Origin: Pseudomonas prosekii
GTDB lineage: Bacteria > Pseudomonadota > Gammaproteobacteria > Pseudomonadales > Pseudomonadaceae
DNA: 64,000 bases
NCBI RefSeq assembly: GCF_900105155.1
Contig: NZ_LT629762.1
Span: 62,001-126,000, forward strand
Reading direction: 5' to 3'
The position numbers and the translations under genes were made by a program. Of the stretch, positions 17,895 to 27,136 are shown in pieces (position 1 is the first letter of the stretch; each line of letters opens with the position of its first letter). The notes under the pieces are model-generated. The model searched no databases. It worked only from the letters and a program-made list of their open reading frames with translations, and had not been told where the DNA came from.

Positions 17895-19619
17895 ATGGCG
17901 AAAATCACCATTGCCCAGCAACTCGCGACCACCCTCGAACAGGCTGGCGTCAAACGCATCTGGGGCCTGACCGGCGACAGCCTGAACGGCCTGACCGACG
18001 CCTTGCGCAAGATGGACAGCATCGAATGGATGCACGTGCGCCACGAGGAAGTCGCGGCGTTTGCCGCTGGCGCGGAAGCCGAGGTGACCGGCGGTTTGAC
18101 CGTGTGTGCCGGCAGTTGCGGGCCGGGCAATCTGCACTTGATCAACGGTTTGTACGACTGCCACCGCAACCATGTGCCGGTATTGGCGATTGCCGCGCAG
18201 ATTCCATCGTCGGAAGTCGGCCTCAATTACTTCCAGGAAACCCACCCGCAAGAACTGTTCAAGGAATGCAGCCATTTTGTCGAACTGGTCAGCAACCCGG
18301 CGCAGATGCCGCAGGTGCTGCACCGGGCGATGCGCAGCGCGATCCTCAATCGCGGCGTCGCGGTGGTGGTGATTCCCGGCGACGTCGCGTTGCAGGAAGT
18401 CGAAGACAACCTCAAGGCATGGCCGGCGCTCTCGCAACCGCGACACCTGCCTGCGCCCGATGACCTCGATCGAATGGTCGAACTGCTCAGCCAGAGCAAA
18501 GCGGTGACGTTGATGTGCGGTGCCGGTTGCGCCGGTGCGCATGATCAGGTTGTGGCGCTGGCCGACGCCCTCGGCGCGCCGGTGGTGCACGCCTTGCGCG
18601 GCAAGGAACATGTGGAATGGGACAACCCGTTCGACGTCGGCATGACCGGGCTGATCGGCTTCAGCTCGGGTTATCACGCGATGCTCAATTGCGACACGCT
18701 GGTGATGCTCGGCACTGACTTTCCGTATCGGCAGTTCTACCCCACCGACGCGACCATCATTCAGGTTGACCATAACCCCGAAGCGCTCGGCCGCCGCACC
18801 GCGCTGGATCTGGGGATCGCCGCCGACGTTGGCGAAACCCTCGCCGCGCTGCTGCCGCGCCTGCCCTACAACGGCGACCGCAGCTTCCTCGATTCGTCGC
18901 TCAAGCATTACGAAAAAGCCCGCAAAGGCCTGGATGACCTCGCCGAACCCTCGGCGCCGGGCCGGCCGATTCATCCGCAATACCTCACCCGACTGCTCAG
19001 CGAACTGGCCGATGACGACGCGATCTTCACTGCCGACGTCGGCACGCCAACGGTGTGGGCCGCGCGATATCTGAAAATGAACGGCAAGCGTCGCTTGCTC
19101 GGTTCGTTCAACCACGGCTCGATGGCCAATGCGATGCCGCAAGCCATTGGCGCACAAGCAGCGTTCCCGGATCGGCAGGTGATTTCGATGTCCGGCGACG
19201 GTGGTTTCGCCATGCTGATGGGCGATTTCATCTCGCTCGCGCAGTTGAAACTGCCGGTGAAAATCATCGTTTACGACAACGCTTCGCTAGGTTTCGTCGC
19301 GATGGAAATGAAGGCTGGCGGCATGCTCGACACCGGCACAGACCTGCACAATCCAGACTTTGCGGCGATGGCCAATGCGATGGGCATACTCGGGATTCGC
19401 GTCGAAGAATCCGAAGCGCTGGAACCGGCGCTGCGTCGTGCCTTAGCGCATGACGGGCCGGTGCTGGTCAACGTGGTCACCGCCACTCAGGAACTGGCGA
19501 TGCCGCCAGCGATCAAGCTTGAGCAGGCCAAGGGTTTCAGTTTATACATGCTCAAAGCGGTGATGAGCGGACGTGGCGACGAGGTGCTTTCGCTGGCGCG
19601 GACTAACTGGTTCCGCTGA
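17895..19619 (+). CDS. poxB: Pyruvate dehydrogenase (quinone)/pyruvate oxidase, ThDP-dependent
   Basis: 574 residues, the length of E. coli PoxB. The N-terminal ThDP domain has [12 protein letters not shown] and the catalytic glutamate region [14 protein letters not shown]. The FAD-type central domain and the C-terminal ThDP signature [14 protein letters not shown]...YDNAS follow. PoxB oxidises pyruvate to acetate and CO2 and passes electrons to quinone at the membrane. ATG at 17895 has GGAG upstream. It is 105 bases behind the MFS gene on the same strand, so co-transcription is possible. A related acetolactate-type enzyme is less likely given length and the C-terminal tail. Confidence 0.87.
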   Translation: MAKITIAQQLATTLEQAGVKRIWGLTGDSLNGLTDALRKMDSIEWMHVRHEEVAAFAAGAEAEVTGGLTVCAGSCGPGNLHLINGLYDCHRNHVPVLAIAAQIPSSEVGLNYFQETHPQELFKECSHFVELVSNPAQMPQVLHRAMRSAILNRGVAVVVIPGDVALQEVEDNLKAWPALSQPRHLPAPDDLDRMVELLSQSKAVTLMCGAGCAGAHDQVVALADALGAPVVHALRGKEHVEWDNPFDVGMTGLIGFSSGYHAMLNCDTLVMLGTDFPYRQFYPTDATIIQVDHNPEALGRRTALDLGIAADVGETLAALLPRLPYNGDRSFLDSSLKHYEKARKGLDDLAEPSAPGRPIHPQYLTRLLSELADDDAIFTADVGTPTVWAARYLKMNGKRRLLGSFNHGSMANAMPQAIGAQAAFPDRQVISMSGDGGFAMLMGDFISLAQLKLPVKIIVYDNASLGFVAMEMKAGGMLDTGTDLHNPDFAAMANAMGILGIRVEESEALEPALRRALAHDGPVLVNVVTATQELAMPPAIKLEQAKGFSLYMLKAVMSGRGDEVLSLARTNWFR

Positions 19620-19644
19620 GGTTTGATGTTGGATTGACTGGCCC

Positions 19645-19710
19645 CATCGCGAGCAAGCTCGCTCCCACAGGTTTCGCACATGACCTGTAGGAGCGAGGCT
19701 TGCCCGCGAA
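19645..19710. repeat. REPIN between poxB and the PLD-like gene
   Basis: ATCGCGAGCAAGCTCGCTCC ... GGAGCGAGGCTTGCCCGCGA in the convergent gap. Confidence 0.85.
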
Positions 19711-19731
19711 GATGCCATCGACCACACCAAA

Positions 19732-21378
19732 TCACCTCCCAGAAAAGCGCAACCGCGACAACTCACGCAGATCGCCCTGCACATAATAATCGTGCGTCCA
19801 GCGATCATCCGCCGCCAACGGCTGCACCTCTTTCAGCGCCAGTTTTTTCGCGAAATAGCGAAACCGGTAGTGCTCATAAAAGCGCAACAACTCCAACCCG
19901 TAACGGTCCGCCAAATCCGTGTCACCGCGAATGATCAGGTAGTTCTCATCATTGCCATTGCTCGCCGCCGCGCTGAGGTTGTGGCTGCCGCTGATGATCG
20001 TCGGCGTGTCCGTGGTGAAGTCAGTCACCACCGCTTTGGTGTGCACCAGCAAATTGCCTTTCTGCCCTTTCATGTTCTCCCGCAGCCAGCCTTCCAGCCC
20101 GGTATTGAGTAGCGCCGTCGCCGCAAATTCTGCAGTACGGTCGGCATGAAAACCGCTGATGCGGCTGACGGTATTTTGCAGTCCGTAACGCAGGATGTTG
20201 TCGTGCGGTGCACCGAGCAGCGCGTTGAGAATGTCGTCGGGCAAGGCGAACGCGGTAACGAACAACACGTCCTTTTTCGCGGCGTTGATGATCCGGATAA
20301 ACGCCTGCAAATCCGCATGACCGGAGCGCGGCGAGAACCCGGCGAACAGCGCCTGCGTCGGGTCTATCGGGTTGTGCCGGTTGAGCCAGGTGCGCGTGGC
20401 GCCGACGTCCGCCGGGTTGTCCCAGACCTGTTCAAAGGTTTGCAGATAGCTCGCGGCGATACGTGGATCATCCAGCACATGCACCACGTTGGCTTGGCGG
20501 TAAATGCCGTTGGCGGTGAAATTGGTGCTGCCGCAGAGCACCGCTTGCGGCTGAAACTGGCCTGCGTCATCGCGTTGGCTGAGGACGATGAACTTGTTGT
20601 GGAAGATGTTATGGGTGACGCGCCCGCGCTTGTTCGCTGCCGGGATGTTCGCCAGGCTGGCTTGGTTGATCGCCGTATCTTCGTCGTCGGGTTGCGCGTG
20701 ATACAGCACCCGCACCTCGACCCCGCGGGCGAATGCGTCGTTCACCGCGTCGATGATCGACTGCAACTGGTATTCGTAGATCGCGATGTCGAGCGCCCAA
20801 TTCGAGTCCTGCGCTCGCTGAATAAACCCGAGCAAACGTCCGAGCAAGCCGTTTTCCAGCCACTGCTGCGCCGCCAGTGGCCAGGCTTCGATCGGCAAGT
20901 GTTTGTTGGCGCTGATCTGCGCGTCGAGCTCGGGGAATTTGCGCTGGAACGCCTGACTGGCCGCCACCGCTCGATTGAAAATCACGCTCTGATTGCTTGG
21001 CTGACCGTCGTCGGAAGTGATTGTCAGTTCGAGGTATTCAGCGAGTTGCGGCGCGTCGGGCGTGCCGTAGGCGAGGTGCACGCGGTAGTGCAGCGTTGTC
21101 CCCGGATTGACCGCGTAATCGGCCCAGCGAAATTTCTGCAGCGGCGCGATATTGCTCGGGGTCGCGTGATATTGGGGGAAGGTGTGCGACTTGCCGGGAC
21201 AGGTCAGGCTGTTGAACAGAAACAGCCACGGTTTGCTGCCGGTTTGCTTCTCGATGGCAAACCCGAGCAGACCTTTGCGCCGAGGTTCGGCGAGGTCCAT
21301 GGCCAGCAGCACGCCGTTGGTGCCGGCATAGGCTTTGACGCGGAAATCGTCCTGGGGATTGGTGACGAGCACGCGCAT
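19732..21378 (-). CDS. Phospholipase D-superfamily protein with two HKD motifs
   Basis: 548 residues. After a β-rich N-terminal domain of about 170 residues come two PLD catalytic halves: HNKFIVLSQRDD followed by CGSTNFTANG, and HTKAVVTDFTTDT followed by SGSHNLSAAAS. Both retain the histidine and lysine of the HxK motif, so the enzyme should be active on a phosphodiester bond. No signal peptide is evident. Substrate could be phospholipid or nucleic acid; the N-terminal domain gives no clue. No immunity, Tse/VgrG or restriction partner is adjacent. Confidence 0.8.
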   Translation of the reverse strand: MRVLVTNPQDDFRVKAYAGTNGVLLAMDLAEPRRKGLLGFAIEKQTGSKPWLFLFNSLTCPGKSHTFPQYHATPSNIAPLQKFRWADYAVNPGTTLHYRVHLAYGTPDAPQLAEYLELTITSDDGQPSNQSVIFNRAVAASQAFQRKFPELDAQISANKHLPIEAWPLAAQQWLENGLLGRLLGFIQRAQDSNWALDIAIYEYQLQSIIDAVNDAFARGVEVRVLYHAQPDDEDTAINQASLANIPAANKRGRVTHNIFHNKFIVLSQRDDAGQFQPQAVLCGSTNFTANGIYRQANVVHVLDDPRIAASYLQTFEQVWDNPADVGATRTWLNRHNPIDPTQALFAGFSPRSGHADLQAFIRIINAAKKDVLFVTAFALPDDILNALLGAPHDNILRYGLQNTVSRISGFHADRTAEFAATALLNTGLEGWLRENMKGQKGNLLVHTKAVVTDFTTDTPTIISGSHNLSAAASNGNDENYLIIRGDTDLADRYGLELLRFYEHYRFRYFAKKLALKEVQPLAADDRWTHDYYVQGDLRELSRLRFSGR

Positions 21379-21455
21379 GGTTCACTCCTGTGAATGGCTG
21401 GCCTGCTAGAGCATAGATGCGGATGAAGGGTGATGATCCGCAACCGTGGTGATGC

Positions 21456-21520
21456 AATCGCGAGCAGGCTCACTCCTACAAGTCATGCGCATACCCTGTA
21501 GGAGCGAGGCTTGCCCGCGA
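21456..21520. repeat. REPIN between PLD-like and chlD genes
   Basis: ATCGCGAGCAGGCTCACTCC ... GGAGCGAGGCTTGCCCGCGA inverted pair. Confidence 0.85.
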
Positions 21521-21546
21521 AGAGGCCAGTCCAGACACGGAAGCCC

Positions 21547-22218
21547 TCAACCGATAGCCAGCTCATCAATATGCCGATACTCCGCTTGCAGTTCCGAAGC
21601 CAACTGCCGCGCCCGCCCCAGCCGGATCGGCCCGCGCTCGATATCAATTAAAAGCCCAGGGCAATCCAGCGTCGGCAAACCCGGCCAGTCCTTCAGCCGC
21701 CCATCCGTCACCAGCAACAACCGCTGTTGTTCCGCCGGAAAGCGTTTGCGCCGCGCGTCCAGCCACTGCCCCGCCTCCGCCAGCGCCGCCAATAATGGCG
21801 TGCCACCGCCCGCGCCGAGCCCGTCGAGCCATTCGCGCAAACCGCTGGAAGCCTTCAGCCCCTGCACCTGCCACTTCGGCGCCGTGCCGCTGGCGGTCAG
21901 CAGCGCCAGGCGCGCGCGTTGCCGATAGGCGTCGTCGAACAGCTGCGCCAGCAAACCTTTGGCATGGCTCAACGCCTTATGGCGGCGGGTCGAAGCCGAA
22001 GCATCGACGATCACCAGCCACAACTCATGCGCTGAGCGGCTGCGCAGGTGAAACAGCAAGTCTTCATGCTGGCGCGGACGGCCGTTGAGCAAAGTGCCGG
22101 GCCAGTTGATCGAACCTTGTGGCGCTGCGCGACGTTTGCCTTGGCGGCCATGGTCGGGCGTTCCGGCGCGGGGTCTGGCATTCGCCCCCGCGTCAGATCG
22201 AGGGCGAATGCCTAGGGC
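21547..22218 (-). CDS. ChlD-like VWA domain of the chelatase, reached by -1 frameshift from chlI
   Basis: 223 codons in the -1 frame of chlI, from the slip site to the stop. The VWA fold has the MIDAS residues in VDASAST, GGGTPLLAAL and TDGRLKD, which in cobalt/magnesium chelatases coordinate Mg2+ and contact CobN and the AAA+ ring. No ATG or GTG opens this frame. The first possible start is a TTG at 22092 without a ribosome site, and conserved-looking residues (INWPGTLL) lie upstream of it. Read together with the frameshift signal, the product is probably a 554-residue ChlI-ChlD fusion. An independently started short form cannot be excluded. Confidence 0.8.
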   Translation of the reverse strand, partial: ALGIRPRSDAGANARPRAGTPDHGRQGKRRAAPQGSINWPGTLLNGRPRQHEDLLFHLRSRSAHELWLVIVDASASTRRHKALSHAKGLLAQLFDDAYRQRARLALLTASGTAPKWQVQGLKASSGLREWLDGLGAGGGTPLLAALAEAGQWLDARRKRFPAEQQRLLLVTDGRLKDWPGLPTLDCPGLLIDIERGPIRLGRARQLASELQAEYRHIDELAIG

Positions 22219-22224
22219 TTTTTT
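22177..22224 (-). other. -1 programmed ribosomal frameshift signal (slippery heptamer plus hairpin)
   Basis: Reading the minus strand, chlI ends CCA AAA AAG CCC TAG. The heptamer A AAA AAG (22224-22218) is the classic bacterial -1 slip sequence. After a 5-base spacer, an 11-bp perfect hairpin begins: arm GGCATTCGCCC (22212-22202), a 14-base loop, and arm GGGCGAATGCC (22187-22177). The -1 frame joins exactly to the VWA domain. All elements are seen directly. Programmed frameshifting in chlD-type genes has been proposed before from comparative work. Confidence 0.85.
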
Positions 22225-23210
22225 GGCCAGCTCGGCACTTCACGTCGGGCACCGATGGGCAACGCCTGTGCAGGCATTTCGCCCCACTGGCCCTGGCCTT
22301 CGCTGGGGTTGCTGTTCTGTGTCGAAGGTGGCTGTTCCTGTTGCGGCGGCGGATTCGAATGCTGGCGACGACGATGGCGCAGGGCAAATTCGGCAACGGC
22401 GTCGATGTCTTCTTCGGCAATTGCCTCGGCGCCACGCCACGCGGCATGGGCGCGGGCGGCACGCAGCCAGACCAGGTCGGCGCGCAGGCCATCGACACCA
22501 GCAGCAAAGCAGCGCTCGGTGATCATCGCCAGCGCCGCGTCATCCAACGGGATAGCGGCCAACGCGCTGCGTGCCTGCTGGCAGCGTTCGCGCAGTGCCT
22601 GTTGCTGCGCCGCCCATTGGGCGCAGAACGCTTGCGGATTGCTGTCGAAATCCAGCCGACGACGGATGATCTGCCCGCGCTGTGTCGGCGCGGTGTGGCC
22701 GCTGAGGGCGACGTTGAGGCCGAAGCGGTCGAGCAGTTGCGGGCGCAGTTCGCCCTCTTCCGGGTTCATGGTGCCGATCAACACAAACTTCGCCGAATGC
22801 CGATGCGAAATGCCATCGCGTTCGATCAGGTTGGTGCCGCTGGCGGCAACGTCGAGCAGCAAATCGACGAGGTGATCGGGCAGCAGATTGACTTCATCAA
22901 CGTAGAGCACGCCGCCGTCAGCCTTGGCCAGCACGCCGGGAGAAAACTGCGCGCGGCCCTCGCTCAGCGCAGCGTCGAGGTCGAGGGTGCCGACCAGGCG
23001 TTCTTCGGTGGCGCCCAGCGGCAGCGTGACGAATTGGCCGCTGGCGAGCAGGTCGGCCAGGCCTCGGGCGAGGGTCGATTTGGCCATGCCGCGCGGGCCT
23101 TCAATAAGCACGCCGCCGATTTTCGGGTCGATAGCAGTGAGGCACAGCGCGAGCTTCAAATCATCAGCGCCGACCACGGCGGAGAGCGGGAAATGGGGTG
23201 TGTCGGTCAT
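22212..23210 (-). CDS. Magnesium/cobalt chelatase AAA+ subunit ChlI-like
   Basis: 332 residues. Walker A GPRGMAKSTLARGL, Walker B DGGVLYVDEVNLLPDHLVD, sensor 1 IGTMNPEEGELRPQLLDRFGL and arginine fingers typical of BchI/CobS-type motors. It energises insertion of cobalt into the corrin ring with CobN. The last 60 residues are low-complexity (QEQPPSTQNSNPSEGQ), like the linker between AAA+ and VWA domains in ChlD proteins, which supports a longer frameshifted product. It follows cobN by 68 bases. Confidence 0.9.
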   Translation of the reverse strand: MTDTPHFPLSAVVGADDLKLALCLTAIDPKIGGVLIEGPRGMAKSTLARGLADLLASGQFVTLPLGATEERLVGTLDLDAALSEGRAQFSPGVLAKADGGVLYVDEVNLLPDHLVDLLLDVAASGTNLIERDGISHRHSAKFVLIGTMNPEEGELRPQLLDRFGLNVALSGHTAPTQRGQIIRRRLDFDSNPQAFCAQWAAQQQALRERCQQARSALAAIPLDDAALAMITERCFAAGVDGLRADLVWLRAARAHAAWRGAEAIAEEDIDAVAEFALRHRRRQHSNPPPQQEQPPSTQNSNPSEGQGQWGEMPAQALPIGARREVPSWPKKP

Positions 23211-23278
23211 TGGGCAATCTCGGTCATGGTCGGTAATTTCTCAGCAGCAACTTCCATCCCTTGCGGGGGTGCGGTGCT

Positions 23279-26200
23279 CTAGCCGTCTTCTTCTATGTCC
23301 AGCAACAGGTTTTCCAGCGCTTCGCGGTATTCGCCGGGCTCTTGCCACATTCCGCGTTGCTGCGCTTCGAGCATGCGCTCGGTCATGTCGCGCAACGCAT
23401 GCGGGTTATGTTCGCGGACAAAATCCCGGGTCGCCGGATCCAGCAAATAGGCGTCCGCCAGCAACGCGTACTGGTGATCGTCAATCAATTGCGTAGTCGC
23501 ATCGAACGCGAACAGATTGTCCACCGTCGCCGCCAGTTCAAACGCGCCTTTATAGCCGTGGCGCTTGACGCCGTCGATCCACTTCGGGTTCGCCGCGCGG
23601 GAACGTATCACCCGATTCAGCTCTTCTTTCAACGTGCGAATTTTCGGCAGATCCGGCTGACTGTGGTCGCCGTGATAACTGGCCGCCGCTGCACCGCTGA
23701 GGCTTTCGACGGCGGCGAGCATGCCGCCCTGGAATTGGTAATAGTCGTTGGAATCGAGCAAGTCATGCTCGCGATTGTCCTGGTTCTGCAGCACCGCTTG
23801 CACCTGACTCAGGCGCTGGGCGAACTGTTGCCGCGCCGCCGTGCCTTCATCCGAACCGCCATAAGCGTAGCCACCCCAGTTCAGATAAACCTCGGCGAGG
23901 TCTTCGCGGCTTTGCCACAAACGCCCGTCGATAGCGCCCTGCACGCCTGCGCCATAGGCACCGGGCTTGGCCCCGAAAATGCGCCAACCGGCCTGACGCC
24001 GGGCCGCGTCTTCGTCGAGACCGCTGGCGAGCAACGCTGCACGTTCGGCGCGAACCTTGGCCGCCAGCGGATTGAGATCGTCCGGTTCGTCGAGTTCGGC
24101 CACCGCTTGTACCGCGGCGTCGAACAGCCGAATCAGATTGGCGAAGGCATCGCGGAAGAATCCGGAAACGCGCAACGTCACATCGACTCGCGGACGGTCG
24201 AGCAGGCTGACCGGGAGGATCTCGAAATCATCGACGCGTTGACTGCCGGTCGCCCACACCGGGCGCACGCCCATCAGCGCCATGGCTTGGGCGATGTCGT
24301 CGCCACCGGTGCGCATGGTCGCGGTGCCCCACACGGACAAACCGAGTTGGCGCAGGTGATCGCCGTGGTCCTGCATGTGCCGTTCGAGAATCAGGTTGGC
24401 CGACTGGAAACCGATGCGCCACGCGGTGGTGGTCGGCAGATTGCGCACGTCCACCGAGTAGAAATTGCGCCCGGTGGGCAACACGTCCAGGCGACCGCGA
24501 CTCGGCGCGCCGCTCGGCCCGGCGGGAACAAAACGACCGCTGAGGGCATCGAGCAAACCGCGCATTTCCGCAGGGCCGCAAGCGTCGAGTCGGGGCGCGA
24601 CGACCTCCAGCAGATGCTCGAGAATCGCATTGACCTCAGCCCAACTGGGACCTTGTGGGAGCGAGCTTGCTCGCGATGACGGTGGTTCAGTCGACATCGA
24701 AGTTGAATGATCCACCGCATCGCGAGCAAGCTCGCTCCCACAGGGATTTGGGTCGGCCAACGTGTCTGTGATCAATTGCGCGGCGAACAACTCAAGCCGT
24801 TCGCGGGTATCGCCTGCCGTGCGCCACACGTCGTCACTGATCGCCAGTAGCTCCACCGGGCGTGGTCCGAGCCACGGTTCGGCCAGCTCGCAGTCGAGCG
24901 GATCGAAGCCCAATGCAAGCGCTTTCGCCAGCGCCCGCAGCAGGCTCGATTGCGCGCCGCGACCGTCGCCGCGGGGGATGCGCAGCAACGCCAGCAACGT
25001 ATCAATGCGCAAACGCCCGCTCGGCGATTCGCCGAAAATATGCAGGCCATCGCGAATCTGCGATTCCTTCAAATCACACAAATACGTGTCGAGGCGCGGC
25101 AACCAGATCGCCGCGTCGGCGTCGCTATTGAGCTTTTCATCGAGCTGCAATTCGCGGTCGATGTGTGTCTCGCGCACCAATTGCAGAATGTCGCGCTGCA
25201 ACTCGCGGGCGCGGCGTGGATCGAGCAATTGCGCTTCGTAATATTCGTCCGCCAACAGCTCCAGATTACGCAGCGGCCCGTAGGTCTCGGCGCGGGTCAG
25301 CGGCGGCATCAAGTGATCGATGATCACTGCCTGGGTGCGCCGTTTGGCCTGGGCGCCCTCGCCCGGATCGTTGACGATAAATGGATAAATGTTCGGCAGC
25401 GGCCCGAGCAGCGCGTCCGGCCAGCAGTTTTCCGACAGCCCGACACCCTTGCCCGGCAGCCACTCGAGATTGCCGTGCTTGCCGACGTGAATCACGCCGT
25501 GGGCGCCATAGGTGTTGCGCAACCAGAAGTAGAACGCCAGATAACCGTGCGGCGGCACCAGATCGGGATCGTGATACACCGCGCTCGGGTCAACCTGATA
25601 ACCACGGGCCGGTTGAATGCCGACGAAGGTCAGGCCGAAGCGCAGGCCGGCGATCATCATCCGACCGTCGCGGAACATCGGATCGTTTTGCGGCGCTCCC
25701 CAGCGTTCCAGCACCGCTTGCCGATTGGTTTCGGGCAGCGCGTCGAACATCAGCGAATAGTCGTCCAGCGCCAGGCTCTGCATGCATGGTCGCTGGTCGA
25801 GCGTGTCGAGGTCGTTGCTGACGCCGCCGAGCAGTTGCGCGATCAATGCGGTGCCGCTGGCCGGCAATTCTGCGGGCAACGGGTAGCCTTCCTGATGCAG
25901 CGCGCGGAGGATATTCAGCGCCGCCGCTGGTGTGTCCAGACCGACGCCGTTGCCGATGCGGCCATCGCGGGTCGGGTAGTTGGCGAGGATCAGCGCGATG
26001 CGTTTTTCGGCATTCGGCACCCGGGCCAGATCGATCCAGCGCCGCGCCAGTTCGGCGACAAAATCCATGCGTTGCGGTTGCGCTCGATAGCAGACCACAT
26101 CGGACTGGCTGCGCTCACTGCGCCAGGCCAGATCCTTGAAACTGATCGGGCGACTGATGATGCGCCCGTCGAGTTCCGGCAGCGCGATGTGCATCGCCAG

Positions 26201-27133
26201 ATCACGTGGGCCAAGGCCTTGCTCGCTGGCGCGCCAACCGGGTTCGTTATCCTGGGCGCAAATCGCCTGGATCACCGGAATATTGCGCCGAAACGGCCGC
26301 AGGTGCGGCGCTTCGGGGCTGGACTGGGCGAACCCGGTGGTGTTGAGAATCACCGCCGCTTCGACCTCATCCAGCCAATCCTCGACCACCGTCAGGCAGC
26401 CGGGTTCTTTCAGGCTGGCCAGCGCAATCGGCAGCGGGTTCAACCCGGCGGCTTGCAGGCGCTGGCAAAAAATATCGATGAAACCGGTGTTCGCCGCTTG
26501 CAGGTGCGAGCGGTAGAACAGCACCGCCGCCACCGGTTGCTCGGCGCGCCATTCGGCTTGCCAATCTCGCAGTTCAGCGGGGCTTTTCTGTGGGTGATAA
26601 ATAGCTGTGCGCGGCAGGGTTTGCGGCTCGGCCCAGGCATAGTCGCGGCCCAGCCATTGGCTGGCCAGACAGCGGAAAAAATCCAGCGCGTTGGCCATGC
26701 CGCCCTGACGCAAAAACTGCCAGAGACGATCGCGCTCGTCGGCCGCCACGGTGCTGAGGTCGCTGAGTTCCGGGTCCGGGCGGTCGTCGCCGGGCACCAG
26801 AATCAGTTGCACACCGCGCGCGGACAATTCGACCAGGCGCTCGACGCCGTAACGCCAATAACCGATGCCACCGTGCAGCGAAATCAGAATCACTTTGGCG
26901 TGACGCAGCACTTCATCGACGTACAAATCCACCGAGGCGTGATTCTGCACCTGCATCGGATTGGCCAGGCGCACGCTCGGGTAATCGTCGGGCAATTGCT
27001 GCGCGGCCTCGGCGAGCAGCGCCAGGCTGGAGTCGCCGCTGCACAGGATCACCAGTTCGGCGGGGGTTTGCCCAAGGTCGGCGATGTTGTCATCCGAAAC
27101 GAAACCGCCGGGCTGGGTCCTGAGCAGGTGCAT
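23279..27133 (-). CDS. cobN: Cobaltochelatase large subunit CobN, with an in-frame REP insertion
   Basis: 1284 residues, the size of CobN/ChlH proteins. Recognisable blocks include LISLHGGIGYWRYGVERL, the GHFPTRDGRIGNGVGLDTP-like metal/porphyrin region (ANYPTRDGRIGNG), PPHGYLAFYFW, HVGKHGNLEWLPGKG and SEDEGTAARQQFAQRL-type C-terminus. CobN inserts Co2+ into hydrogenobyrinic acid diamide with the ChlI/ChlD motor. Residues about 797-827 (encoded by 24654-24744) are a translated REP pair (SELARD... SSRAS), see repeat entry. It follows cobW by 3 bases, so it is under the same B12 riboswitch. Confidence 0.95.
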   Translation of the reverse strand: MHLLRTQPGGFVSDDNIADLGQTPAELVILCSGDSSLALLAEAAQQLPDDYPSVRLANPMQVQNHASVDLYVDEVLRHAKVILISLHGGIGYWRYGVERLVELSARGVQLILVPGDDRPDPELSDLSTVAADERDRLWQFLRQGGMANALDFFRCLASQWLGRDYAWAEPQTLPRTAIYHPQKSPAELRDWQAEWRAEQPVAAVLFYRSHLQAANTGFIDIFCQRLQAAGLNPLPIALASLKEPGCLTVVEDWLDEVEAAVILNTTGFAQSSPEAPHLRPFRRNIPVIQAICAQDNEPGWRASEQGLGPRDLAMHIALPELDGRIISRPISFKDLAWRSERSQSDVVCYRAQPQRMDFVAELARRWIDLARVPNAEKRIALILANYPTRDGRIGNGVGLDTPAAALNILRALHQEGYPLPAELPASGTALIAQLLGGVSNDLDTLDQRPCMQSLALDDYSLMFDALPETNRQAVLERWGAPQNDPMFRDGRMMIAGLRFGLTFVGIQPARGYQVDPSAVYHDPDLVPPHGYLAFYFWLRNTYGAHGVIHVGKHGNLEWLPGKGVGLSENCWPDALLGPLPNIYPFIVNDPGEGAQAKRRTQAVIIDHLMPPLTRAETYGPLRNLELLADEYYEAQLLDPRRARELQRDILQLVRETHIDRELQLDEKLNSDADAAIWLPRLDTYLCDLKESQIRDGLHIFGESPSGRLRIDTLLALLRIPRGDGRGAQSSLLRALAKALALGFDPLDCELAEPWLGPRPVELLAISDDVWRTAGDTRERLELFAAQLITDTLADPNPCGSELARDAVDHSTSMSTEPPSSRASSLPQGPSWAEVNAILEHLLEVVAPRLDACGPAEMRGLLDALSGRFVPAGPSGAPSRGRLDVLPTGRNFYSVDVRNLPTTTAWRIGFQSANLILERHMQDHGDHLRQLGLSVWGTATMRTGGDDIAQAMALMGVRPVWATGSQRVDDFEILPVSLLDRPRVDVTLRVSGFFRDAFANLIRLFDAAVQAVAELDEPDDLNPLAAKVRAERAALLASGLDEDAARRQAGWRIFGAKPGAYGAGVQGAIDGRLWQSREDLAEVYLNWGGYAYGGSDEGTAARQQFAQRLSQVQAVLQNQDNREHDLLDSNDYYQFQGGMLAAVESLSGAAAASYHGDHSQPDLPKIRTLKEELNRVIRSRAANPKWIDGVKRHGYKGAFELAATVDNLFAFDATTQLIDDHQYALLADAYLLDPATRDFVREHNPHALRDMTERMLEAQQRGMWQEPGEYREALENLLLDIEEDG
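24654..24744. repeat. REPIN inserted in frame inside cobN
   Basis: GTGGGAGCGAGCTTGCTCGCGA and its inverted partner TCGCGAGCAAGCTCGCTCCCAC flank a ~45-base loop, the same structure seen in intergenic REPINs of this window. It lies wholly within cobN and leaves the frame open, adding roughly 30 residues between conserved blocks. REP elements are normally excluded from coding sequence. Confidence 0.9.
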
Positions 27134-27136
27134 GGC

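Noticed and set aside
22092..22507. Separate gene starting upstream of the VWA domain in a third frame
   Set aside because: That frame ends at 22193 and does not join the VWA domain; the -1 frame from chlI does.
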